Source: Mycolicibacterium celeriflavum (GTDB taxonomy: Bacteria > Actinomycetota > Actinomycetes > Mycobacteriales > Mycobacteriaceae). From it: DNA of 64,000 bases. The stretch lies in contig NZ_AP022591.1 in the NCBI RefSeq assembly GCF_010731795.1, positions 1 through 64,000 of the forward strand. Reading direction: 5' to 3'. Each line of letters starts with the position of its first letter. Position 1 is the stretch's first letter. Under the pieces are notes generated by a model that was not told the origin of the DNA, did no database searches, and saw only the letters and a program-made list of their open reading frames with translations. Positions 9,086 to 18,980 of this stretch are shown piece by piece. Made by a program: the position numbers and the translations under genes.

Positions 9086-10228
9086 TCAGAACACCCGAAC
9101 CTGGCCCTCGAGGGCCGGAACCGTCTCGGGAAGGTGATACGTGGCGATGCCGTTGCGGAACATCACGGCCTCGCGGGCGTGCTCGGGCAGGTGCTTGACC
9201 AGCCAGCGGGGATCGTCGAACGTCCAATGCGGATAGTCGCTGCTGTAGAGCAGGATCTTCTCGCACTCCATCCACTCGAACGCACGCGACAACTCGGTCT
9301 TGTCCTCGGGGTAGTCCAGCGGTTGGGTGGTGAACTTGATGTGGTCCTTGACGTACTCCGAGGGCTTGCGCTTGATGTCCAGCCACGATTTGCGGGCCTC
9401 GTAAATCGCGTCCATCCGCCACATCAGCGGCAGAATCCACGAGAAGGCGTGCTCCACCAACACGATTCGCAGTGTCGGGAACCGGTCGAACAGACCGTCG
9501 AACACCATGCTCATCACCTGGTTCGCGGCCAGCAGCGAGTAGGTGACCATGAAATCGTGGTTGTAGCTGGGGAATCCGACCGGCGGGATCGGCAGCTCTT
9601 CGTGATGGCTGCGCGACAGGTGACAGCTCACCGTGATGTCGTGCTTGGTGGCGGCCTCCCAGATCGGGTTGTACTTCGGATCACCCCATGCCGGGCGGGG
9701 TTCGGCTTTGATCAGCACCTGGCCCATGTACGGATGCCCGGCCCAGCGCTCGATCTCGCGTGCCGAGTCCTCGGGCGCCTCGATCGCCACACAGACCGAT
9801 CCCCGCCAGCGCTCATGCCAGTTGTTGTGGCTGTCCAGCCAGTGGTTGGCCTGCCAGTCGTTGAGCGCGACGCTCATCGCGTGGTTGACCTCCGGGAACC
9901 GCGCCGGATAGGCGGCGGGTTCGAGGATCGCGATGTCGGCCCCGGCCTCCATGATCAGCTGCTTGAACGCAAGGGCCGGGTCGCTGCCGGCGAAGTTGCC
10001 GTCCGACGGGAACGTGTCGACGCGCATCGCATAGGCATGCGCGTAATCCGGCGCGTCGTAGTAGATCTGATCGCCGACCTTGCGCGTCAGGAAGTACTTG
10101 CTGCGCCATGGCTCCGGGATGTACGGCGTCAACTCGCCCGCTCTCGGCGTCGGGTGCACATCGGAATCGACGCAGCGCACCGCGACGCGCTCGGCCGCCG
10201 GCTTCCGCTCTGTCACTGTCACGGTCAT
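9086..10228 (-). CDS. Amidohydrolase (ACMSD-like, amidohydrolase_2 family)
   Basis: Intact 380-residue TIM-barrel metal-dependent hydrolase/decarboxylase. Metal-site signatures: DSDVHPTP near residue 22, CHLSRSHH mid-protein, VLVEHAFSW, and the C-terminal SSDYPHW with its aspartate. The family includes 2-amino-3-carboxymuconate-semialdehyde decarboxylase and related decarboxylases and hydrolases. Together with the paralogue just upstream and another at 49.4 kb it suggests several C-C or C-N cleavage steps in this pathway. Starts at ATG 10228, 37 bp after the upstream gene. Confidence 0.9.
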   Translation of the reverse strand: MTVTVTERKPAAERVAVRCVDSDVHPTPRAGELTPYIPEPWRSKYFLTRKVGDQIYYDAPDYAHAYAMRVDTFPSDGNFAGSDPALAFKQLIMEAGADIAILEPAAYPARFPEVNHAMSVALNDWQANHWLDSHNNWHERWRGSVCVAIEAPEDSAREIERWAGHPYMGQVLIKAEPRPAWGDPKYNPIWEAATKHDITVSCHLSRSHHEELPIPPVGFPSYNHDFMVTYSLLAANQVMSMVFDGLFDRFPTLRIVLVEHAFSWILPLMWRMDAIYEARKSWLDIKRKPSEYVKDHIKFTTQPLDYPEDKTELSRAFEWMECEKILLYSSDYPHWTFDDPRWLVKHLPEHAREAVMFRNGIATYHLPETVPALEGQVRVF

Positions 10229-10265
10229 CGTGGCTCCCTGCCTTCCAACTGCTTCCCAAGCCCTA

Positions 10266-11360
10266 TCACTGTGCGCTCATCGACGCGCCGACGTCTATGC
10301 CGTACAGCTCCGCGGCGTTGCGCCAGCAGAGCTTCTCGCGCTGTTCGTCGGAGTACGCGGCGGGCACCTTCAGGTCGTTGAGCTGCCAGTGGGGATAGCT
10401 CGACCCGTACATCACCATGTCGTCCTTGCCGGTGAAACTCAGCCATTCCCCGGCATAGTCCACGTCGCCGGGGCCGTCCATCGCACCCTGCACGAAATAC
10501 GTGTGGCCCGGCAGATAATCGCTTGGCATCCGCGGCGCCCACGGCGTCTGCTCGAGGTGCGGTCGGCCGAAGCAGTCCATCCGCCACATGAACGGCGTCA
10601 TCATGTCGGCCGCCCCGTCGGCCCAGACGAACTTCAATGTCGGCATCCTTTCGAATACCCCTTCGACGATGAGATTCATCAGGTGGTACAGGTAATTCAG
10701 CGCCATGAAGCTGACGTAGTTCTCGTAGGTCCTCGGCACTCCGGACGGTGTCGGTGCGTACTGGACGCCGGCCCCCACCTCGATGTGCACCGCAACGGGC
10801 AGGTTCGCTTCCACTGCGGCCTCCCACAGCGGCCAGTACTGCGGCTTGCCGTACAGCTCGCGGGACTGCAGCGGGACAGCGATCTGCACCACCCGCGGAT
10901 GATCGGCGTACTTGGCGATCTGCAGGGCGCCGGTGATGTCGTCGGGGTTGACGCGGATGGTGCCGCGGAACCGGTCGGCGTACGGATTGTCGTCGAGCCA
11001 ACGCGTGACCATCAGCTCGTTGTGTGCCGCCGCGATCGCGGTGCCGAGATGGCGATCCGGCATGACGCCGCGCGTCATCGGGTGCAGGACAGCGACATCG
11101 ACGCCACGTTCGGAGAACAGCTGCCGACCGACGAAGTCCGGGTCCGACCCCGGATACATGCGGTCGCGCTCGGTTTCGGGTGCGTACTCGCCACCGGGCG
11201 CGCCGTACCAGTCCATCTCGTAGTCGGGGAAGCCGCGGCTCTTGAACGGCTCGCGCATGAAGCTGCGCAGGTCTTTGTTCGACTTGCTGAAGATGTGCAC
11301 GCTGGCGTCGATGAGCGGCGTGTCGACGGGCGTCGAACTCCCGTCCGGGTGTTGCATCAC
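10266..11360 (-). CDS. Amidohydrolase (ACMSD-like, amidohydrolase_2 family)
   Basis: About 364 residues, paralogous to the 9086-10228 gene. N-terminal metal motif DASVHIFS, HPMTRGVMPDRH, VAVHIEVGAG mid-barrel, WADGAADMM and a C-terminal YGSSYPHW. In the last motif the usual Asp of SDYPH is Ser, so metal ligation may be altered or the protein may act as a partner subunit of the adjacent paralogue (inference). The frame opens with TTG 11363, GTG 11360 and ATG 11357. A GGAGGA sits 8 nt before the GTG, which I chose. First gene of the leftward unit; an operator-like site lies upstream at 11459. Confidence 0.85.
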   Translation of the reverse strand: MMQHPDGSSTPVDTPLIDASVHIFSKSNKDLRSFMREPFKSRGFPDYEMDWYGAPGGEYAPETERDRMYPGSDPDFVGRQLFSERGVDVAVLHPMTRGVMPDRHLGTAIAAAHNELMVTRWLDDNPYADRFRGTIRVNPDDITGALQIAKYADHPRVVQIAVPLQSRELYGKPQYWPLWEAAVEANLPVAVHIEVGAGVQYAPTPSGVPRTYENYVSFMALNYLYHLMNLIVEGVFERMPTLKFVWADGAADMMTPFMWRMDCFGRPHLEQTPWAPRMPSDYLPGHTYFVQGAMDGPGDVDYAGEWLSFTGKDDMVMYGSSYPHWQLNDLKVPAAYSDEQREKLCWRNAAELYGIDVGASMSAQ

Positions 11361-11458
11361 CAAGGCTGTCCTCCGATGTCATCCGGCGGTCGGCGGCGCC
11401 GGAGGGCGCCGCGCGAAACACCGAACACCTCCAGTGTAAAGCGTTGTTCTTCAATCGC

Positions 11459-11473
11459 AAGAATCCAGTTCTC
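11459..11473. promoter_or_regulatory. Candidate operator (GAGAATnnnATTCTC family, 10/12)
   Basis: AAGAATCCAGTTCTC matches 10 of 12 positions of the palindrome that recurs at other promoters in this window. It lies about 100 bp upstream of the amidohydrolase start on the minus strand. Confidence 0.45.
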
Positions 11474-11580
11474 AACGAATCGCTTACTTTTGCGCAGGTC
11501 AGGGTGCGCGCTGGTCAAGTGCACGACACACTACCTCCGAAACGGGTAGTCAAATCGGGAGAACGATTACGACGTCACAG

Positions 11581-11595
11581 GAGAATGTTATTCTC
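11581..11595. promoter_or_regulatory. Candidate operator (GAGAATnnnATTCTC, perfect 12/12)
   Basis: GAGAATGTTATTCTC, a perfect 6-3-6 inverted repeat 42 bp upstream of the first FadE start. A GAGAAC half-site begins at 11559, exactly 22 bp upstream, the same spacing seen at other promoters of this region. Confidence 0.6.
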
Positions 11596-11637
11596 GCCGG
11601 GACGCGCTGCACATCTCTGAGGTCCCCGGGAGGCTTG

Positions 11638-12644
11638 GTGTTACTGGAGTTCGACGCCGATCAGCGACTCTGGCAGGAGACCGTGCGCGACGCGGTCACC
11701 AAGCAGTGCCCGGCCTCGCTGGTGCGCGGTATCGCCGAGAACGGGGTCGACCCGACACCGCTCTGGAAGACCTACGTCGACGCCGGCTGGACCGAGTTGG
11801 CCGATCCGGAGAACGCGGTCGAACTGGCGATCGTGCTCGAGGAGCTGGGCCGGGCCACCGACCCGACACCGTTCCTGGCGACCCTGACGCAGTTCGCGCC
11901 GCTGGCCGGTGACCGTTTTGATCCCCAACAGGCAGGCACGGCGGTGTACGACGGCGTGGCCGCGCACCGGGTCGAAGACGGCTGGGTGCTCAACGGCACG
12001 GCCCGGCACGTCCTCGACGGCGACCGCGCCGAGCGGTTCGCCGTCGTGACCGAGGCCGGCGTGTTCGTCGTCGACGCCGACAAGGCCACCTCACGCCGCA
12101 GCCCGTCTTCGATCCGGTGTTGCACATCGCCGAGGCGTCGTTCGTCGACGCCCGGGTGCCCGACACGGACCGGGTGCGGGTGGACGCCGAACGGGCCCGC
12201 CACGTCGCGCTGACCGGGATGGCCATCACCACGGTCGGCGCGTGCCAACGCATCCTTGACCTGGTGCTCGAACACGCCAAGCAGCGCCAGCAATTCGGCG
12301 TCGCGATCGGTTCGTTTCAGGCGGTCCAACACAAGGCGGTCGACATGCACGTCGCGACCGAACGTGCGCGGGCACTGTCGTACTTCGCGGCGCTGACGAT
12401 CGCGGCCGACGATCCGCGTCGCCGGCTGGCGGCGGCGATGGCCAAGGCGTCGGCGGGGGAGGCGCAGGCGCTGGTGTTCCGGCACGGCCTTCAGCTGTTC
12501 GGCGCCATGGGTTTCACGTGGGAGAACGACCTTCAGTTCGCGCTGAAGCGAGCCAAGGCCGGCGAGCTGTTGCTCGGCGGCGCCGCGGAGCATCGCGCGG
12601 TGATCGCGGAGGAGTACAGGAGTAACGGTGCAGCTGACCTTTGA
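11638..12644 (+). CDS. Acyl-CoA dehydrogenase family protein, short FadE (one frameshift)
   Basis: About 335 residues after correcting a break near 12092. It reads LEFDADQRLWQETVRDAV at the start, HRVEDGWVLNGTARHVLDGD in the middle beta domain, and then the helical C-terminal domain (QRQQFGVAIGSFQAVQHKAVDMH, LFGAMGFTWENDLQF). The length and degenerate features match the smaller partner of the heterotetrameric FadE pairs used by actinobacteria on steroid-like CoA thioesters. Start is TTG 11635 or GTG 11638; a GGGAGG precedes both. It overlaps the next FadE by 17 bp, supporting subunit pairing. First gene of a rightward operon. Confidence 0.8.
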
Positions 12645-13803
12645 TTCCGACGTCGAGGAGTTCCGCGCCGAGTTCGCGGCCTTTCTCGACGAGCACCTGC
12701 CGTCCGAGGCGCAGACGTTGGAGCGGCCGCGGTCGGTTTCGCACATGCCGCAGTGGGCACGCGACTGGCAGCGCCTGCTGTTCGACAACGGCTGGCTGCT
12801 GCCCGCGCAGCCCCCGGAGTTCGGCGGGCGCAACGCGACCGTCGTGCAGCAGTTCGTCCATCTCGACGAACTGTGCCGTCGGCGCATCTATCACAGCTTC
12901 AACCCGCAAGGCGTCAACATCATTGCGGCATCGTTGATTTCGTTCGGTTCGGAGGAGCAGAAGCACCGTTGGGCGGTGCCGGTGCTCAAGGCCGAGATCA
13001 CCGCGTCGCTGGGGATGAGCGAACCGAGCGCAGGCTCCGACCTGGCCTCGTTACGCACCCGAGCGGTCCTGGATGGTGACCACTTCGTCGTCAACGGCCA
13101 GAAGGTGTGGACCTCGGGCGCGCACGACGCCGACTTCCTGTTGACCTTCGTGCGCACCGACCCCGATGCGCCCAAACACAAAGGCATCAGCGCGCTCATC
13201 ATCGGTACGGACACACCGGGTGTGGTGTGCCGTCCGTTCGCCGACATGACGGGACAGGACAACCTCGACTTCAACGAGGTGTTCTTCACCGACGCCCGCG
13301 TCCCCGCCGAGAATCTGGTCGGACCGCTCAACGGCGGTTGGGGTGTCGCCAACGGTTCGCTCGGCCACGAACGCACGATGATGTGGCTCGGGTTCGCCGA
13401 CCGGATCGACAACATGATCGCCGACTTCCGGCCGCGCACCGAACTGCAGCGCGACCAATACGCCACCACGATCATGGACTATCAGGCGTTGCGGGCGATG
13501 GGCTCGGCGGCGCTGGCGCGCGCCGCGCGCGGCGAGATGGACACCGCCTCGGTGTCGGTGCTGAAACTGTTCGGCTCCGAAGCCGAACGTCAGGCCATGG
13601 AGAACGCATTGGCGGCCGCGGGCGCCGACGGGCTGGTGCACCCGTCGACCTCCGGGCCCTACGAGCACATGAACCTCGACCACTACTTCGCGAGCTGGTT
13701 CGAGCGCTACGCCCGCAGTTTCGGCGGCACCATCGCCGGCGGTACGTCGGAGATCCAGCGCAACATCATCGCCACCCAGGTGCTCGGGTTGCCACGGCGC
13801 TGA
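12628..13803 (+). CDS. Acyl-CoA dehydrogenase (FadE), larger partner
   Basis: 391 residues, complete. It has the signature TASLGMSEPSAGSDLASLRTRA for FAD and acyl-CoA binding, VNGQKVWTSGAHDADF, and the C-terminal FAD signature GGTSEIQRNIIATQVLGLPRR. Introduces an alpha-beta double bond into an acyl-CoA with FAD. GTG start at 12628 lies inside the 3' end of the preceding FadE gene, so the two products are made together and probably form an alpha2beta2 enzyme. The operon continues with an enoyl-CoA hydratase 5 bp after the stop. Confidence 0.92.
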   Translation: MQLTFDSDVEEFRAEFAAFLDEHLPSEAQTLERPRSVSHMPQWARDWQRLLFDNGWLLPAQPPEFGGRNATVVQQFVHLDELCRRRIYHSFNPQGVNIIAASLISFGSEEQKHRWAVPVLKAEITASLGMSEPSAGSDLASLRTRAVLDGDHFVVNGQKVWTSGAHDADFLLTFVRTDPDAPKHKGISALIIGTDTPGVVCRPFADMTGQDNLDFNEVFFTDARVPAENLVGPLNGGWGVANGSLGHERTMMWLGFADRIDNMIADFRPRTELQRDQYATTIMDYQALRAMGSAALARAARGEMDTASVSVLKLFGSEAERQAMENALAAAGADGLVHPSTSGPYEHMNLDHYFASWFERYARSFGGTIAGGTSEIQRNIIATQVLGLPRR

Positions 13804-13808
13804 CGACG

Positions 13809-14585
13809 GTGACCGAGACGCTCGATATCGACCGGTCGAAACCCGGCGTCGTTGTCGTGCAACTGAATCGGCCCAACCAGCTCAACGCGATCAACGAGGC
13901 CATGCGCGACGAGCTCGTGTGGACGCTCGACCAGATCGCCGCGGACACGTCAGTGCATTCGGTGGTGCTGACCGGTGCCGGGCGCGGGTTCTGCTCCGGT
14001 ATCGACGTGCGGAGTTTCGGCCCCACGGCGCCGGATGCGTCGGCGCCCGCGATCGAGCGGATGCGCTTTCAGGAGGCCATGGCCGCGCTGCCGCAGGCGA
14101 TCCGGGCGCTGCCGCAGCCGGTCGTCGCGGCGGTGAACGGCCCGTGTGTCGGCGCGGGGCTGGCGTTGTGCCTGGCCGCCGATATCCGCATCTGTTCGAC
14201 CGCAGCGACATTCGGCAACGCCGCGATCCTGCTCGGCCTGTCCGGCGCCGAAATGGGCATGAGTTATCACCTGCCCAGGATCGTCGGGACCAGCGTCGCG
14301 GCCGACTGGATGTTGACCGGCCGCACCGTGTCCGCCGAGGAAGCCGACCGCCGCGGCCTGGTCAGCGCGCTCGTCGAACCGGACCGGCTGATCGAGCGGG
14401 CGGTCGAGTTGGCCACGACGATTGCGGGCCTCTCGGCGCTGGGCGTGCAGTTGACCAAGCGGGCCCTGCAGGCCAACACCGACGCACCGCTGGACGCCGC
14501 GCTCGAACTGGAGAACCGCAACCAGGTGCTCAGCCATGCGACCGACGAGGCGGCGCAGCGGCGGCGCAAGTGGTCGGACACCTGA
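13809..14585 (+). CDS. Enoyl-CoA hydratase/isomerase family protein
   Basis: 258-residue crotonase-fold protein. It reads VVVVQLNRPNQLNAIN, the oxyanion loop GRGFCSGIDVRSFG, GPCVGAGLALCLAADIRI, and the catalytic-glutamate region GLSGAEMGMSYHLPRIVG. Likely hydrates the enoyl-CoA made by the preceding FadE pair. GTG start at 13809, five bases after the FadE stop. The GxE/M context around residue 150 is closest to the hydratase group, but isomerase or hydrolase activity cannot be excluded. Confidence 0.9.
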   Translation: MTETLDIDRSKPGVVVVQLNRPNQLNAINEAMRDELVWTLDQIAADTSVHSVVLTGAGRGFCSGIDVRSFGPTAPDASAPAIERMRFQEAMAALPQAIRALPQPVVAAVNGPCVGAGLALCLAADIRICSTAATFGNAAILLGLSGAEMGMSYHLPRIVGTSVAADWMLTGRTVSAEEADRRGLVSALVEPDRLIERAVELATTIAGLSALGVQLTKRALQANTDAPLDAALELENRNQVLSHATDEAAQRRRKWSDT

Positions 14586-14603
14586 GGCACGAAAGGACGA
14601 CCT

Positions 14604-15902
14604 GTGGCGTGGGACTTCTCGACGGACCCGGAGTGGGCGGAGCAACTGGCGTGGGTCGAGCAGTTCGTGCGCGAGGAGTGCGAACCGATCGACTACATCG
14701 TCAAGGAGTCGCATGACCTCAATGACCCGGTGCGCCAGGCGCTGATCCCGCCGCTGCAGGAGATCGTCAAAGAGCGGGGGCTGTGGGCCACCCACCTGGG
14801 CCCGCACCTCGGCGGGCCCGGTTTCGGTCAGGTCAAACTGGCGCTGCTCAACGAAATCCTCGGCCGATCCGAGTGCGCGCCGATCGTGTTCGGCTCTCAG
14901 GCACCGGATTCGGGCAACAGCGAGATCCTTGCCCACTACGGAACACCGGAACTCAAGCAACGGTATCTCGAACCGCTGCTCGACAACCGGATCGTGTCGT
15001 GCTTCTCGATGACCGAACCCCACGGCGGCGCCGACCCGAAGGTGTTCACCACCACGGCCACCCGCGACGGTGACCAGTGGGTCATCAACGGCGAGAAGTG
15101 GTATTCGTCGTTCGCCTCGATGGCGTCGTTCATCATCGTCATGGCCATGACGGACCCCGATGCCCCGCCTTATCAACGGTATTCGATGTTCGTGGTGCCG
15201 GGCGGCACTGCCGGCGTCAACGTGCTGCGCGATGTCGGGCTCGGCTATCAGCCAATCGGCGGTGGCGGGCGAGAAGGGTATGTCCGCTACGAGAACGTCC
15301 GCGTACCCGACGATCACATGCTGGGACCGCGCGGCGGCGCCTTCGTCGTCGCGCAGACCAGGCTCGGCGGCGGACGCATCCACCACGCCATGCGAACCGT
15401 CGGTCTGGTTCGGCGGATCTTCGACATGCTTACTGAGCGGGCGGTGTCGCGCTACACCCAAGGTTCGGTGCTGGCCGACAAGCAGATGGTGCAGGAGATG
15501 ATCGCCGACTCGTGGATGGAGATCGAGGCGTTTCGGCTGCTGACCCTGCAGACCGCGTGGAAGATCGACAAATACAACGACTACAAGGCCGTGCGCGGGG
15601 ACATCTCCGCCGTCAAGGCCATGATGCAGAAGGTGTTACACGACGTGTCGGCACGGGCCCTGCAGCTGCACGGCTCGCTGGGCACCTCGCACGAGATGCC
15701 GTTCGTGCAGTACCTGACGGAGTCGTTCGTGTTGGGTCTTGCCGACGGGCCGACCGAGGTCCACAAGGTGACGCTGGCCCGGCTGCTGCTCAAAGACGTC
15801 ACGCCGGCGCCAGACGCGTTTCCGTCCGAACACCTGCTTCGACTGCGGGCAGCCGCCGAAGCCAAGTTCGCCGACAAGCTCGCGGGTATCCCGCGGAACT
15901 GA
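14604..15902 (+). CDS. Acyl-CoA dehydrogenase (FadE), ACAD10/11-like
   Basis: 432 residues, GTG start 18 bp after the hydratase with a GAAAGGA upstream. It has CFSMTEPHGGADPKVFTTTA, VINGEKWYSSFASMASF, SMFVVPGGTAGVNVLRDV, and the C-terminal LHGSLGTSHEMPF and ADGPTEVHKVTLARLLL segments typical of the longer ACAD10/11-type group. It is a homotetramer-type enzyme distinct from the FadE pair upstream, implying two separate dehydrogenation steps in the pathway. Confidence 0.9.
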   Translation: MAWDFSTDPEWAEQLAWVEQFVREECEPIDYIVKESHDLNDPVRQALIPPLQEIVKERGLWATHLGPHLGGPGFGQVKLALLNEILGRSECAPIVFGSQAPDSGNSEILAHYGTPELKQRYLEPLLDNRIVSCFSMTEPHGGADPKVFTTTATRDGDQWVINGEKWYSSFASMASFIIVMAMTDPDAPPYQRYSMFVVPGGTAGVNVLRDVGLGYQPIGGGGREGYVRYENVRVPDDHMLGPRGGAFVVAQTRLGGGRIHHAMRTVGLVRRIFDMLTERAVSRYTQGSVLADKQMVQEMIADSWMEIEAFRLLTLQTAWKIDKYNDYKAVRGDISAVKAMMQKVLHDVSARALQLHGSLGTSHEMPFVQYLTESFVLGLADGPTEVHKVTLARLLLKDVTPAPDAFPSEHLLRLRAAAEAKFADKLAGIPRN

Positions 15903-15917
15903 CTGGGAGGGCGCTCG

Positions 15918-16693
15918 ATGTCCTGTGACGGAAAGGTCGCACTGGTGACCGGCACCAGCCGAGGGCTGGGCAGGGCCATCGCGAAGCGGCTCGCCGCCGA
16001 GGGCGCGACCGTCGCGTTGACCGCCCGCACACTCGAGCCGGACCCGAAATACCAGGGCTCTCTGCACGAGACACTCGCGGAGATCGAGAGCCAGGGCGGG
16101 ACAGCGGTCGCGGTGGCCGCCGACCTGTCCCAGAGCGACGAGCGTGAGCGGCTGTTCGCCGAGGTGGACGAAAAGGTCGGAGCCCCCGACATTCTCGTCA
16201 ACAACGCGGCGGTCACCTTCTTGCGACCGCTGGATGAGTTCCCCGAGCGGCGGGTCCGCCTGATGATCGAGATGCACCTGATGGCTCCGCTGCACCTCAC
16301 GCAGTTGGCCGTTCCCGCCATGCGTGCCCGCGGCCGCGGCTGGGTGCTCAACGTGACGTCGGTCGGCGGCGACCTGCCCACCGGTCCGCCGTTCTCCGAG
16401 TTCGACCGCACCGCCGGTTTCGGCGTCTATGGGACGGTCAAGGCGGCACTGAACCGGCTGACGAAAAGCCTTGCCGCCGAGCTGTATGACGACGGCATCG
16501 CGGTCAACGCCGCCGCGCCGACCAATCCGGTCGCCACCGAGGGCGCGGGCTCCTCGACCTGGCCAAGAGCGATACCGAAGACATCTTGCTGATCACCGAA
16601 ACCGCGTTCCGGTTGTGCACGGGCGACCCGAAGACGCTGACCGGCAGCATCGCCCACACCCAGGCATTCCTGAAGGAGATCGGCCGGCTATGA
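15918..16693 (+). CDS. Short-chain dehydrogenase/reductase (one frameshift)
   Basis: NAD(P)-dependent SDR of about 258 residues. TGTSRGLGRAIAKRL is the cofactor motif, ILVNNAAVTFLRP the NNAG region, LNVTSVGG the catalytic Ser region and YGTVKAALNRL the Tyr-x3-Lys. One base appears lost near 16553; in the corrected frame the protein continues as DLAKSDTEDILLITETAF and ends at TGA 16691-16693. Follows FadE by 15 bp and overlaps the next start (ATGA). Probably oxidises the hydroxyacyl intermediate or a ring alcohol. Confidence 0.85.
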
Positions 16694-17816
16694 GGGTTCA
16701 GCCTGCGGCGTACCTGCGCACCACACTGCCGCTGGATCTTTCGGTGCTGGAGACCCTGGACAGCGGCCGCTACCACTCGATCTGGCTACCCGACCATATG
16801 GTCAGCTTCTGGCCGGACTCCATCTGGACACCCGAATTCACCGACCTGGCAACGGTTTCACCGTCGCCGCACCGACACCTCGACGGGATGGCGGTCGCGG
16901 CAGCCGCCGCGGTGTTGACCCGTAACGTCCCTTTGGCGACCAGCGTCGTCGACACCGTCCGGCGCCACCCGTCGCTGCTTGCGCAGAGCGCGCTGACCAT
17001 CGACCACCTCGCCAAGGGGCGCTTCATCCTGGGTCTGGGTAGCGGGAGACCGAGAACACGGTGCCGTACGGCTTCGACTTCGCCCAACCGGTCGGCAGGT
17101 TTGAGGAGGCGCTGCACGTCATCCGGCTGCTGTGGGAGAGCGAGGGTCCCGTCGACTTCGACGGACGGTTCTACCGACTGCGGCACGCGCGTCTGGACAG
17201 CGAACCGTTCGACGGTCGGCTGCCGCGGATCTGGATCGGCGGCAGCGGGCCTCGCACGCTCGACATCGTCGGGCGCTACGCGGACGGATGGTGGCCCACG
17301 GGGGCATGGACGCCGGAGGACTACGCGGAAAAGCTTGCCGCGGTGCGGCTGTCCGCCGAGAGGGCAGGCCGCGACCCGGCGGCGATCACGCCTTGCTTCA
17401 TTCAGGTATGCCTGGTGGGTCGTGACGACGCCGCAATCGCCGAGATCCTCGACGCACCGCTGGTGAAGTCCTTCCTGCTGCAGGTGTCCGCCGAGGTGCT
17501 GCGCAAGGCAGGGTTCGAGCATCCGATGGGCGAGGATTGGCGCGGATACCAGGACATCGACCCCGCGGTGCTCACCCGCGAGCGCATCGTCGACTTCCTC
17601 GACCGGGTCCAACCGGAGATGGTCCTCGCGATGGTGCCGCACGGCACACCGAAACAGCTCGCACGCGTCATCAAGGAGTACGTCGACGCGGGCTTGCGGG
17701 TGCCGAAGATCATGGATTACGGCGCCGTGGCGGGCCTGCGGTACACCGCCCAGTCGGCGCAGAATGTGCGCGAGGTGGAGGACGAGCTGATGAACCTGTG
17801 CGAAGACGTGCAATGA
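16690..17816 (+). CDS. LLM-class flavin-dependent oxidoreductase (one frameshift)
   Basis: Luciferase-like monooxygenase fold, about 375 residues. It reads YHSIWLPDHMVSFWPDS, LATSVVDTVRRHPSLLAQ, RFILGLGSG then, after a one-base loss near 17052, ETENTVPYGFDFAQPVGRF and RIWIGGSGPRTLDIVGRYADGWWP. These are standard F420/FMN-binding landmarks; in mycobacteria many such proteins use F420. Starts at ATG 16690 overlapping the SDR stop, and its stop overlaps the sulfotransferase start, so it is well inside the operon. Substrate unknown. Confidence 0.85.
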
Positions 17817-18979
17817 CTCACCTCGACGCGGGAGAGATGCTCGCGCGCGCCGAGGCGGCAACCGGGTTGCACGACTACGGCGATCCGAGACTGCCCGAGC
17901 GCTTTTCGTTGGTCGTGGAGCACCTGAATTCGGTCGGCATGGACGCCGGCGGTGCGCGGCGGGCCGCCGAGGTGTGCCACTGGCTGCTGACCTCACGGCT
18001 GGAATTCTTCGCCGACCGTCGCCGCTATCCGCTCACCGAGGAGGTCATCGAGCGGCCGATGTTCGTCACCGGCGAACCGCGCTCGGGCACCACGCTGATG
18101 CACGCGCTGATGTCGGTGGATCCGGAGTCCCGCGCGCTTCGGTTCTGGGAGGTCATGTACCCGTCACCGCCGCCGGGCACTGTCGAGGCCGCCGATCCGC
18201 GGCGCGCACGCGCGGACGCCGACTGGCGCGAGATCAACGCCAAACTGCCGAAGTGGCTGCACAGCCACCCCTACAACGACATGCTGGGCGACGGCCTGCC
18301 CGAGGACGAACGGACCTGGGCGTTCGACTTCCGGGTGCTCACACCCACCGCGTGGTGGCGGGTGCCGATGCAGACCGTCGTCGGCGGGCTGCCCGCCGAC
18401 CCGACGGCGCAGTACCGGATCCACAAGGCGATGCTGCAGAACTTCCAGTTTCACCGGCCGCGTAAGCGATGGGTACTCAAGGGATTCCACGGATTCCGGC
18501 TCGCCGAGTTCTTCGACGCTTACCCCGACGCGACGCTGCTCTGGTTGCATCGGGACCCGGTACAGGTCGCGGCGTCGCGCACGATGATGATGGCCGACAT
18601 CCTCGAAGGCATCGTCGGCCCCGTCGATCTGCAGGCCGCCGCGAAGATGCACCTACAGTTGACCCGCGAGAGCATCGCCAACACGATGACCAATCCACTG
18701 GTCGACGATCCGCGGATTCTGCACGTGCGCTACACCGACTTCGTCGCCGATCAGGTCGGCACGGTACGTCGCTACTACGCATTCGCGGACCGGGGGCTGA
18801 GCGCGGATGCCGGGGCCGCGATGCGCGCCTACCTGGCAGCCAATCCCGGCGATCGGCACGGCAAGTTTCGGTACTCCACTTCGCTGCTGACCGACATCGG
18901 CGAAGATCTCGACGCGTTGCACGACGAGTTCCGGCCCTTCCGGGAGCGTTTCGGCGTCGAAATCGAGAAGCGGGGCTGA
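17813..18979 (+). CDS. Sulfotransferase family protein
   Basis: 388 residues. PAPS-binding loop FVTGEPRSGTTLMHALM near residue 80 and the 3'-phosphate-binding segment LLWLHRDPVQVAASRTMM near residue 240. Family members transfer sulfate from PAPS to alcohols or amines; large mycobacterial paralogue groups of this type (Stf-like) often act on steroid-like or lipid molecules. ATG 17813 overlaps the upstream stop. An activity of this kind in a catabolic operon is unusual; it might act in activation, export or conjugation of an intermediate. Confidence 0.88.
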   Translation: MTHLDAGEMLARAEAATGLHDYGDPRLPERFSLVVEHLNSVGMDAGGARRAAEVCHWLLTSRLEFFADRRRYPLTEEVIERPMFVTGEPRSGTTLMHALMSVDPESRALRFWEVMYPSPPPGTVEAADPRRARADADWREINAKLPKWLHSHPYNDMLGDGLPEDERTWAFDFRVLTPTAWWRVPMQTVVGGLPADPTAQYRIHKAMLQNFQFHRPRKRWVLKGFHGFRLAEFFDAYPDATLLWLHRDPVQVAASRTMMMADILEGIVGPVDLQAAAKMHLQLTRESIANTMTNPLVDDPRILHVRYTDFVADQVGTVRRYYAFADRGLSADAGAAMRAYLAANPGDRHGKFRYSTSLLTDIGEDLDALHDEFRPFRERFGVEIEKRG

Positions 18980-18980
18980 G

